From: Aporrectodea caliginosa
Taxonomy: Eukaryota > Annelida > Clitellata > Crassiclitellata > Lumbricidae
Reading direction: 5' to 3'
NCBI GenBank assembly: GCA_020284085.1
Contig: JACEVL010000206.1
Span: 626,001 to 690,000, forward strand
Length of the DNA stretch: 64,000 nucleotides
In this document: positions 30,715 to 40,337 of the stretch, piece after piece
Numbering within the stretch: position 1 is the stretch's first letter
How the letters are laid out: each line of letters starts with the position of its first letter
Notes under the pieces: generated by a model
Told to the model about the DNA's origin: nothing
Seen by the model: the letters and a program-made list of their open reading frames with translations, nothing else
The model's database searches: none
Position numbers and translations under genes: made by a program

Positions 30715-30934
30715 TGTAGAAACTGATAGAAAGTTATAACACGTTCAATTTATATAAGCCGAAGGAGAAATACAAACTAAAGGTTGTGCTCTTCCGCTCA
30801 CTCGTATCAGTATAAGACTTATAACCGTTGATGCATTTAAATGTGAAATTTCATAGGCCTGTGGTCATTATACGTCGAGTGGTCAACGCAGTCGCACTCA
30901 ACGATTCATCACAGTTCTCAAGCTGTACACGAAA
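30715..30934. promoter_or_regulatory. Divergent promoter region, ATPase and RING genes
   Basis: The 220-bp interval between divergent starts has ATTTATATAAGCC near 30748 on the plus strand, usable as TATA in either direction. It probably drives both genes; no direct evidence. Confidence 0.4.
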
Positions 30935-31381
30935 ATGTGTTTTAAGCACGTAAAGAAGGAGCTTATTCAGATGTTTGAGCAACCGTCGAAAGATGATTGC
31001 CCTTGCTGTGTAGACGAAATTGATGGGGATGAAGAACACATATTAAAGCCATCTAACCATTCTCCATCGAAAGAAACGAGTCGTATTCAGCGCTGTCAGT
31101 TCGATGTCTGTGGAAATTATCAATGTGTGTGTGAAATTTGTAGGCCTGAAGCTGAAGGAAAAGAATTAAACTCGAGAGAGCTTCGTCTATCACGTCTTAA
31201 GACCGAGAATGAAATGTTTAAGCGTTCTGTGATTTGTCGAAATTGCAAAATGAATAACGTTGAAATTCTGGCGTTGCCTTGCACGCATGTTGTAACTTGT
31301 GAAAAATGTGCTGACATTTTAGATAATTGCCCATTGTGTGATGCGAGAGTTCTCGGAACAGTTCGAATTTACATGGCTTAA
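30935..31381 (+). CDS. RING-finger protein (IAP-like C3HC4), Polinton-encoded
   Basis: 148 residues. The C-terminal part has the RING spacing CRNCKMNN, then LALPCTHVVTCEKCA, then CPLCDARVLGTVRIYM, close to the RING of inhibitor-of-apoptosis proteins. No BIR repeat is present. The N-terminal half has another Cys cluster (CPCC near residue 22; C..C...C.C..C near 83-98) that may bind zinc. A RING suggests E3 ubiquitin ligase activity, and in a virus-like element perhaps control of host cell death or defence; this is inference. It is the only gene on its strand in the element and ends 13 bp before the terminal repeat, whose AATAAA (31427-31432) could serve it. Confidence 0.85.
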   Translation: MCFKHVKKELIQMFEQPSKDDCPCCVDEIDGDEEHILKPSNHSPSKETSRIQRCQFDVCGNYQCVCEICRPEAEGKELNSRELRLSRLKTENEMFKRSVICRNCKMNNVEILALPCTHVVTCEKCADILDNCPLCDARVLGTVRIYMA

Positions 31382-31394
31382 ACTCGTCTTAATA

Positions 31395-32070
31395 CAGTTT
31401 AATGTACTGAAGTTGTGTTTCTCATTAATAAAGTGTGATTAAACTCATGTCTTTTCGTGTTTGGTAGATCGATTAGTATAGGCTTTGAGACACCGCCTAT
31501 AGCGTGTGTGATTGAGTGGTGCACAATAATCTATGAGAAAAGCACAGTCAAGCAATAATGAGAGCGAAGTTAAGCTAGTTTTAAGTGTGTGAACCCTTAA
31601 CTCACTCCATTTCTCTATAATACGAGATGTCTACTAGAGCACGTCGCTGTGTGTGTGTGTGTGTGTGTGTGATGTCAAACCATAATGAGCCCCTTATTCT
31701 ATAATTCGGCGTGTCATTGGTTGCGAGTACAAACGTCTAATGTTGTGCCATACAGCAAAGTTAAAGGCTGTAGTGTAAAATGCTGGCCGCTTTGTGGTTA
31801 ATGAATAATGAATGAGCTTGGGCACTTTGCAGTGGAGGGGGAGGGGTATGCACATGCACGCCCCACGCGGGCAACCCTTGGCCAAATTTAATGGGTATCT
31901 GTTTTTAGCGGAGGCAGTGGTCGATTGACCTTTGACCCTGTATTCGTACCCAAACTGATGTCCAAAACGGGAGTGTAAAAGTGGGTGGGGTATAAATTGA
32001 GGTCCAAAACGGGAGTGTAAATGTGGGTGGGGTATAAATTGAGGTACAAAACGGGGTATTCATAACTACT
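31395..32070 (+). repeat. Polinton terminal repeat B
   Basis: About 676 bp matching 20149-20834, with AATAAA at 31427-31432, a (GT)n tract at about 31650-31670, and 42-bp terminal tandem units. It currently lies in the same orientation as repeat A. Confidence 0.9.
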
Positions 32071-32076
32071 GACATC

Positions 32077-32172
32077 TTATGGCATCAAAGGCCGTTGACG
32101 TCAATAGTCCAAATAACCCTTCGTCAACATAATAACAATACAACACACAATACAACACATCACAATACAACT
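32077..32172 (+). repeat. Host repeat at the Polinton target site
   Basis: CTTATGGCATCAAAGGCCGTTGACGT continues the dispersed repeat into which the Polinton inserted; relatives lie near 37.2, 44.5 and 54.2 kb. A CACAATACAAC simple repeat follows. Confidence 0.7.
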
Positions 32173-32409
32173 GGGGCGCGGTACTTTAGGGGTATGTTCG
32201 GTGCCTTGCAGCTGGAGGGTTGCGGGTTCGAATCCACCTCAGTCGCCGCGTAGGGACCCTGGGCATGTCCTTCATTCGCAATTGCTCATGCGCTTCGGCG
32301 TGAAACTCCGATTCAGCGTTCGCGCAGTAGTCGGGAGCGCCTCTGAATGGGAAATCTGGTAGGGGCGCTATAACAAGTGTTCAAATACAATACAAATACA
32401 ATACAATAA
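32173..32409 (+). repeat. tRNA-derived SINE, full length, (AATAC)n tail
   Basis: Begins GGGGCGCGGTACTTTAGGGG, B-box-like GGTTCGAATCC, body and GGGGCGCTATAACAAGTGTTC with an (AATAC)n tail. Same family as 3358-3590. Confidence 0.88.
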
Positions 32410-35400
32410 GCTCCTTAGCTTCGTTAGTAAATTTTAACGACGCTGTGTAATTGTTATGATGATTAGCGTCACCCTCCTCCACAATCCAGACTTCGGACTG
32501 GCCCAGTCGAGCACGTCAGTGACTGACGGATGTCCTTAGCGAGGTAAGGTCGGAGTAAACGGTCCTTCCGACCATCGATAATAATGCACTGTCATCACCG
32601 GGTAATGCAGCGGTCTCTTAGACACTTTTAAAACAATATTCATCAAGACTACATATTCTCGCCAAATGCGTTTCGGATTATCTCACAACATACGAAGGCG
32701 ACGTCAACGACATGGAAATCATTAACGATGTCGCTGAATACTTGAAACTAATAATTATCTACATTACTCCATCACAGCCATATTCGGGTAGTGCCAGTCC
32801 AACTAGTGAAAAAAGTAGGAGGCCGACGCTGATCATCTCTGTGTTCTTACAGCGTCGTTAAACAACAACTACTATTTTAACAATCTCTTAATAATTTGTG
32901 TAGCGCCTCTCAATGATACCAAATTAGTGGCACTAGCAGCCCAACTCCGGCGATGAAAAAGCAGTTGTCCGATGCTTCCAATAGGTGTATGCAGGGTCCA
33001 TAAACTCCCTATTTAAAAAATAGGCCTGAAGGAATGTTATTCCACGTTGTTTTATCTTCGAAGTGCACGCAAAGGGAACAACAAGTTCACCTCGAGACGC
33101 AGAACGAAGATGGGCCCGGACAGCCTGATCCGGTGTTCTCCCGTTAATAAATTAGGTGATTAAGTAAGTATAACCTTTATTACACCAATTGATAACCGCA
33201 GTTTAGTTTACATGTAAATCGCATTAATGTATTAGGTGAGTCTAATTGTCCACAAAAATGTGGGATTCTTTAGCTAGCACAGGAAGACCCAGACTGATGT
33301 TTTTAATTCATTGCGTTGGAAAATAGGTTGGCAATCATGGAGAACGTCACATATATAATGCGAGACATGATCAAAATTTCGAAACATCACCGACAGCTGC
33401 ACTAATTACGCGCTCAAGCCGTCAAATGCGCCCCAACGGGAGACAACATAGATGGCATTGCAGTAGTCAATCCTCCTACAAGAAAGCGCATGAACAAGGC
33501 TAGGTGCGTCATTGGATGAAAGTGAACAGGAAATTACCTACATCCATCCATCTCGATTTGAGAAACTAAAATTAGAATTTGTAAGTAAGGTAAGGTCAAA
33601 GAACACAGATGACTATAGTAATTCAACAATCGTGCAGTAGGCATAATCACTTTACAGTCACGCTATTCAACAATGGGTGAGATTTGGATGTCAAACGACC
33701 AACCTGGCTCTAAAGTTTGAAGCTACTCTCCTAGGCCAAAAGTATGAGTGGATGAGGGGAGGGGAGTGTCATTCATGGTCCAATAAAAGTTATTTGGCCA
33801 CGCTGAAATGCTTGCGCGCTCAAGATGCCCAATGCGCTATAAGGGTAGACCTACATAGACTGCACAAAAGTAGTCAATCTACTACAAACAAATTCATTGT
33901 ATTGCATTTAAGCATTTGTAAAGCGCCTCTAGTAGGGTGAACCGTTCAGAAGCGCTCCGAGCAAGGCAAGTGCGGCATTGGGCGTAAGTGAACGAGAAAT
34001 GAGCCTCAAACATCTCGTTTGGAGAAATTAAACTTAGTAGTTGTAAGTAAGGTAAGGTCGACATCAAAACTTTGGCCGCCATAGGATGTCTCTAAACACC
34101 GAATACTGGAATTTTTGTGCGCCTTTATAGACACCTTTATATCGCTGTTTTCAGACCATATATATATATATATATCTTCGTCACGTTTAATCGATAACTT
34201 ATTACTTATTGGTTAATGAATATTCATATTACAATATTACTATCATTCAATTTTAGTTCTTCAATATTGCATAATGGTATGGCTTGGTTAATGTACATGA
34301 ACAGTTTAAAGGAATGCCTTAATCAATTATAATACATGTATGCTTTGTTAGTTAATGAAATTTGTCAGGACATAATGATCACAGACAATATGAGATGAAA
34401 TACTTTATGCTACAAAAATATTGAATATTAGTGAAAGTGTAAAGCTCTGTTTCGACACCTCTAATGGTGTTGTTCGGATGCTATAAGTTTCTTGTTCTGA
34501 TTGTATTGTATATTTTCTGTATTGTCGTCAACGGCCTTTGATGTCATGGGACGACGTTAAACTACGGACAAATAAAAAATGTCATCAGTCGAGTTTTAGT
34601 ATTACAGTCACTGATAAATTTAGCACTAATCTTCTCACGTATTTTTAAAATATAAGCTCTGCCATTGTTGTGGTAGTGCCAGCTCCAAGCCTGGAGAAAG
34701 GGGAGGGCAACGCTAATCATAATATTTGTTATGACACAGTGTCGTTTAATAGCTATTAACCAGACCAAATGAACACAACAGTTGATGTCGACAGAATTAG
34801 TTCTCACTGTTCGTTTGGCTTCATATGAACAAATAGGTAAGTAATGCATTGTTTAACGACATCCTAAAACTACTAAAGGCCTTTGATGTCTTTAAAGTTC
34901 ATTGATATGGTTCAGTTCATTTCCATATAACATCATCCATCGTTTCGCTTACTTCTCTCCCACTGGCACTAGTGGCTGATTTCCCCAGCGAAATAAAACC
35001 GACGTCAAGAACCCTGTATAGCATTGATAATAATGAAAACCATAGATGATAATGATAACCATCGACAACCGGTGCATTGCGGACACTGGATGATGCAGAG
35101 GTCTCTTAGACACCTGTAAAACGGTTTCCATCAATGCTACGTATATTCTCGGCAACAGAAGAGTTAACTCCGCAACTGCTTGCGGTCTGGTAGTGCCAGT
35201 CTCAAGCGTGAATAAAGGAAGAGGGTGACGTTAGTCATCTTTGTTATGGCACGGCGTCGTTAAACAACAACTAACCAACTGGCTTCACGCGCTTACGCTG
35301 CCCAGTGCCCCAAAGAGGATACCTACATAGATAGCAATGCAACTGTCAATCCTACTACACACAAACGCATGAACAGGGAAAGTGGTGCATTGGGTGACAG

Positions 35401-35733
35401 TGAACTGGAAATCGCCCGCAATCCATCCATCTCGTTTGGAGAAACTAAAATTAGAATTTGTAAGTAAGGTAAGGTCGATATCAACACCGTAACAGCCATA
35501 AGCTACCGGTATCTCTAAACACTGCGAACTACAATTGGTGTGAGCCTTCTAGACACCTTTAAATTTTTTGTTGCAGACGCTATTTATATGTTTCACTTTT
35601 GCCTATAATAATTATGTTCAACAATGCAATACAAACAATACGATTGAAGGACTTTTAGTAAAGGTGCCTTGCTCTTCAATAGATTAGGAACCGCTGCACT
35701 AGACCATTGTGCTTCGTATTATGTTGTGTTGGT

Positions 35734-35736
<3 letters not shown>
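32410..35736. repeat. Dispersed-repeat mosaic without genes
   Basis: Contains at least four diverged copies of the GCGTCGCCCTCCTCC / AGTCCCAAGCCTGG repeat (about 32.45, 32.80, 34.68, 35.2 kb) and repeat E with its LINE RT scrap (about 33.4-33.6, 33.8-34.17, 35.28-35.57 kb). The piece at 33890-34080 has the SINE/LINE-like end GCATTTGTAAAGCGCCTCT on the minus strand. The box and TATA tract are at 34128 and 34159. Open frames are all under 100 codons and resemble nothing. Confidence 0.65.
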
Positions 35737-35813
<77 letters not shown>

Positions 35814-35935
35814 TTTATTGGAGCCATTTGACATATATTTATACAGCACAAGCAGCGAAAACTATTCAAAGACAGGCAACAAAAGGGTTCCCAAAAGGGA
35901 TCGAGATCCCGCTAGGTAGGGACCCCTTCATGTGG
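35737..35935 (-). repeat. Retroelement 3' end with (ATTG)n tail
   Basis: On the minus strand: GGGATCTCGATCCCTTTTGG, then a CTGTATAAATATATG stretch and CCAATAAACG, then about 19 ATTG units. Relatives occur at 54.29-54.42 kb (minus) and 56.33-56.46 kb (plus). It appears to be the 3' end of a LINE or SINE with a tetranucleotide tail. Confidence 0.7.
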
Positions 35936-36009
35936 TATATTTCTAGATAAAACGCACAGACGGCACAAATTGCTTGATGCCAATGGTATTGTGTATCAGG
36001 ATTACAGAT

Positions 36010-37448
36010 TGGTTAATACGCTCTCTTTAAACGTCTTTAAAATGTTTTAATATATTCAATACTGGTTAGCATGGAAGATGCTGGGCTTTTGATGTAGGAC
36101 ACGTTTTAGACACCTTTAAAACGGTGCCAATGGATACTATATAAAGGTGGGCGATGCGATTCCTTTCCAATAACACTATCCAAAATTTGGATTTCCCAAA
36201 CAAGTTAACCTCGCGGAGTATACGTACCTTCTTCTACGAATTCCTATCTTAAAAGAAAACTTAGAGATCAGAGCGTACTAAATGAATTACTCGCAATAGT
36301 TAACTCAAAGTATCCAAAGCGCTGTCAAAACGCCAACCGCAGGACGCCTGCTGCTTACTCCAGAGCGCTGCTTCAACTCTCCCGTCTTAACTCAGATTGT
36401 GTTAGGTAGTTCACGCAGCGGTTAAGGAAAGCACAATTTCGATCATCATACTTTCAGTAACCAAAACTCAACTGGTGCCCTTAATACGCTCTTCGGTTTC
36501 AACGCCCGCGAGCTTGGAAGTAGAGCGGAAGTTGACGGAAAGTGTCTGATCAAATACAAAACAGTTATTGTAGCCACGGGTCTGTTACGGCGCGTATGAA
36601 CCTAACCGTTATCACAAAATGGATATCCATAACCGTGAGTTTCTTATGCTTTCTTTACTTACTTGCATATGCATATTTACTCACTCACTCACTCACTCAC
36701 TCACTCACTCACTCATCAAGGCACCCAACATACACAAGTAGTCAAACCTCACCCAAACCCACCCACCCACGCACACGCACTTATTCATTTATTCACTTAC
36801 AACAGACATCTATCTTTAGCGTGCCTTGCAATCTCATTGGCCTGCAGTTTACTGTCTAACTATATTATATTACCGTCGTTTCATGCAATCTCATTTTTAT
36901 CATTTTCTACTTTTGGCCTTGACGATAAATGAATATGAAGCAGTAAAAGTAAAATATCTTAACATTTTATTACTATTGTTATTTCTACTCTTTTATTAAG
37001 CCTTACAATCAAATTGTTGACTTTTAGTTAATGGATAGTCAGCGAAAGAAGTCAATGAAGTAGTAGTAGTTTCATTTTAACGACACTATGTGATAACAAA
37101 GATCATTAGCGTCGCCCTCCTCCTTCATCCAGGCTTGGGACTCTCACTGACAGAAAACGATCAGTGGCGGAATTACGAAGTCAATGATTTTTGTATTTAT
37201 ACCAACGTTTAACGTCGTCTTATGACATCAAAGGCCGTTGACGACAATACAGGAAAGATACAATAATAAATGATTACAAGAAAATGATGTACATGCTCAT
37301 GCTTATGTAGCATTGATCAACAATATTTTAAAGGTGTGTAAAGAAAGGGCTCGGCCCAATCGGTTACCGTGTTTCCTTATAACAGACACCAAACGTGACT
37401 GGTAACCTCTATAATAATTGCCCTGTAGTATACCGACTAACGAAGCTG
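36010..37448 (+). repeat. Dispersed repeat unit D, copy 2
   Basis: The box at about 36106 (TAGACACCTTTAAAACGG) and TATATAAAGG at about 36139 lead into about 480 bp (AACCTCGCGGAG, CAACTCTCCCGTCTTAACTC, AAAACTCAACTGGTGCCCTT) found again at 44.8, 46.5 and 49.65 kb. An (ACTC)n tract follows at 36679-36715. It continues with the ATTTCATGC segment near 36.88 kb. No gene. Confidence 0.8.
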
Positions 37449-38057
37449 TTATTACCAGCTCCGCCAGCTGCGTGTTGTCCTCCGCTCTCTCGCTCTCTCT
37501 CATGATGCTGCCGTTGTTCTTGTTCATGCCTTTGTTACCAGTAGAGTTGATAACTGTAGTTCGATTCTCGCTGGTCTCCCTTCTGGCCTAATAAGCCGTC
37601 TTGACCGGGTCCTTCGCACAGCTGCCCGACTTATTGGTCGTATTCCAAAATACGCTTCAGTCTCCGCTTACTGGCTTCCTGCCTCGCAGCGCATCTCTTA
37701 CAGGATAGCAGCCTTAGTTTGGCGGTGCCTTGCTGGCTGTGCTCCATCATACCTTTCTGACCTCTGTCGTCCTGTCTCTGACCTAGCCCCCCGTCGGGCT
37801 CTACGTTCCTCGGCCAAGGGAGAGCTCCTTGTCCCCCGGGCCCGTTTATGTCTCAAGCAGCGCCGAGCCTTTTCGGTTGTTGGACCCTCAACCTGGAATG
37901 GGCTCCCACTTGAGCTGCGCCTGATGCCTCGCAGCAATTTGCCTGCTTACTGCCGCCTTCTCAAGTCTTCTCTGTTTAGCCGCGGCTGGGCTGGGAGCGC
38001 CTCTCAGTAGGTTCCTTGAAGGGGCGCTATATAAATGCTCGGAATGAATGAATGAAT
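37449..38057 (+). mobile_element. 5'-truncated L2/CR1-like LINE, second copy
   Basis: An open frame without a start codon encodes the same RT C-terminal domain as at 7.9 kb (LVHAFVTSRVDNCSSILAGL, then AFSVVGPSTWNGLPLELRL), with six residues missing before the WLPASQR stretch. The stop is in GCCTCTCAGTAG, followed by GGGGCGCTATATAAATGCTC and a (GAAT)n tail. It sits inside repeat unit D. Confidence 0.82.
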
Positions 38058-38465
38058 AACGATATATTACCGAAAATGTTATGCCGTCTTGTTTAGCTCA
38101 TATTCTACTTTTCTTAACCTGACAATGGGTGAACCCCAACGCCCTCAACATGAGAACAGCACATTTTTAGAATTACGCTTAATTTCCAGATTACACCGGT
38201 ATTACAATGCACTGCTTGGTAACAGAGGTGCCTGTTCGTAAAAAAATTGTCTGCGGTGGGAAAAGAGCACGGTAAACAGATTGGAACCCAAATTGGCTTA
38301 AAAGCTGATTGGTTGGCGCCTCTCCTTAGACACCTTTAACAGCTGTCAAATGCTTGTATGTAACAAGAGGCTTCATAAATTTGATAACTGCAGATCTTTC
38401 ATCATCATGTTCACTGATAAATTTAGCAATAATCTTCTCATGTATTTAAACAAATATAAACACCG
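38058..38465 (+). repeat. Dispersed repeat unit D, copy 2, 3' part
   Basis: Continues after the LINE with CGATATATTACCG, CCTGACAATGGGTGAACCCC and the GAGGTGCCTGTTCG block, then TTAGACACCTTTAACAGCTG at about 38327. Matches 3.76-4.1 kb in order. Confidence 0.75.
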
Positions 38466-38929
38466 CCACTACCCTAGCTGTGATAGTGCCATTCCCAAGT
38501 CAATCCTATTACACACAAACGCATGAACAATGGCAAGTGAGGCATTGGGTGACAGTGAACTGGAAATCTCCCGCAATTCATCAATCTCGTTTGGAGAAAC
38601 TAAAATTAGAATTTGTAAGTAAGGTAAGGTCGATATCAACACCGTAACAGCCATAAGCTACCGGTATCTCTAAACACTGCGAACTACAATTGGTGTGAGC
38701 ACTCTAGACACCTTTAAATATTTTGTTGCAGACGTTATTTATGTGTTTCACCTTTGCCTATTATAATGTTCCACAAAACTCCGTCACTGTTCGCTTTCTG
38801 ACAGTGCCAGTCCCAAGCCTGGATAAAGGAGGAGGGCCACGCTAGTGGTCTTTGTTACCACACACCTAGTCGTTAAACTGCATGAAACTACTACTACTAC
38901 TATAATGATCAACAATGCATTACAAAGAA
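38466..38929 (-). repeat. Repeat E and AGTCCCAAGCCTGG repeat
   Basis: Includes the LINE scrap (IVHAFVCNRIDLG on the minus strand), a TAGACACCTTTAAATA box, then a GACAGTGCCAGTCCCAAGCC block ending in TAGTCGTTAAACTG, which is the intact form of the site hit by piggyBac at 52.51 kb. Confidence 0.65.
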
Positions 38930-39375
38930 TATATCCCATACTGAGTCTAGTAATTTGAACCTCCTGTTTCATTGGTGTGTCCATATATTTAATATAATTA
39001 TGTGGAAACAAGAGGTTGAATCAATTTATAAAATTTTCATTTAGATACATTCTCATATTCATACTGCTACTTTTTATTATATAATCTTTTATTAAGAAAA
39101 ATGTTTCATGAATCTTTTAATAAGGAATATGTTTCTTTAAATTCTAAATAGTTTGTAGAATAAATCTCTGGCAATTCCAGGACTGTGCTTAGCCAAAGAA
39201 TTTGCATCTCATTTCCTAATAGTTCAACGTGGCTAGGAATCCAAGCTATTGTAATTTTACTATTTTGTAATTTATTAACATTAATTATAAATTCTAAGAA
39301 AAGGTTTGGTCGGAATTTAGATTCATTTTCTTTAATAGACGTGGCTACGCTAAACGAATCAGAAAGTATTTATTT
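38930..39375 (-). pseudogene. Decayed LINE fragment (RNase H to C-terminus)
   Basis: Aligns with 40.59-40.98 kb of the intact LINE on the same strand: the VQITRLSMGYIL motif at its left end and RNase H-like sequence at the right. Frameshifts and stops abound. It lies just 3' of the intact copy and is much older. Confidence 0.75.
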
Positions 39376-39656
39376 ATTTATCCAATGTTTAATGACATCT
39401 TTTAGCAACAAAGGCCGTTGACGTCTTTAAAGTTTTTGATGCATTTCAGTTCATTTTCGTGTAGTGTTTTCATCAGTTTTCTTTATCTTTTTTCCGTCTT
39501 GGATTCTATTTCTGAAAGGATATTGACGACTTTAAAGTTTTTGACGTATTTAAGTTCATTTTCGAATAATGTTTTTCATCAGAATTCTTTCTCTTTTCTT
39601 GTCTTTGCTTCTTTTCTGACAGGAAGTTGCAACGATGAAATTTGACAGGTGGTTGT
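39376..39656 (+). repeat. Host dispersed repeat with internal duplication
   Basis: TTTAATGACATCTTTTAGCA and then two copies of a unit of about 120 bp (GACGTCTTTAAAGTTTTTGA and GACGACTTTAAAGTTTTTGA). This is DNA into which the LINE inserted. Confidence 0.55.
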
Positions 39657-40337
39657 TCTTTTTTTTTCTCCTTTTTTTCCTTCTTTTTTTGATATTAAAA
39701 AGAAACAAAATTAATCTTCTAGCCGTACAGGCTTTTCATTAATTTTTTTGGCGACCATATAGGCTCTATTAATAACTGTTTTCTCCTCAATTTTAATCTA
39801 ATTCTTATTCTTAATTACAATATTTGCAGAGCATCACATCTATCTCTCTAAATTAACATCAAGCTATCAATTTTACATTTACAATCAATCAATGTTCAAT
39901 ATTCTTAGTCCATCAAGAATAGTACAAACAGATTCAATAATCAATATCAACATGACAATCAAAGCATCAATATTATTAAATGTTGGTTTTATCAATTACA
40001 ATTAACTCAAAATGAATCCTATACATAAACATTTTCAAACTAGTTTTAAGTAATAACTAAAGACCAAGAATATTAAAAACATTGTTAAGCATCAGTTCTA
40101 TCCAATAAAAAAAAACACATTCAAATTAGAAACCCATACATTTCTCACCATAAACAAACCAATTCAATTGCTATAATCAGAGACCATTATTCTGAAGCAA
40201 GTTATGATGTTCTACTCCAGCAACCGTTATCCAGCCGCATTAGTCAATATTTATTGCCGTTATCTAAGTTATGTAGTTACACATATTACCTGCAGAGAGT
40301 ATTTTCAGATAATATTTACACTATTTATTAATAATCT
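39657..40337 (-). other. LINE 3' untranslated region and A-rich tail
   Basis: On the minus strand about 650 bp of AT-rich sequence follow the ORF2 stop and end in an A-rich stretch (T-runs at 39657-39690 on the plus strand), as expected for a target-primed retrotransposon end. Confidence 0.7.

Larger units (their letters stand above)
30049..32070. mobile_element. Polinton (Maverick), smaller segment
   Basis: Carries the packaging ATPase and a RING protein and ends in terminal repeat B at 32070, followed by target duplicate GACATC (32071-32076). Its left edge (30054-30087) is the second copy of the target duplicated by TE-X; the partner is 15048-15083. The host target is a dispersed repeat whose empty version reads TTTAACGACATCTTATGGCA at about 44515. 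Confidence 0.9.

Noticed and set aside
30049..32070. A second, separate Polinton remnant rather than part of the same element
   Set aside because: The matching GACATC duplicates, the TE-X target duplicates and complementary gene content indicate one element.
15047..32070. A PolB DNA polymerase gene in either Polinton segment
   Set aside because: No open frame longer than the ones listed, and no room: every long frame has another assignment.
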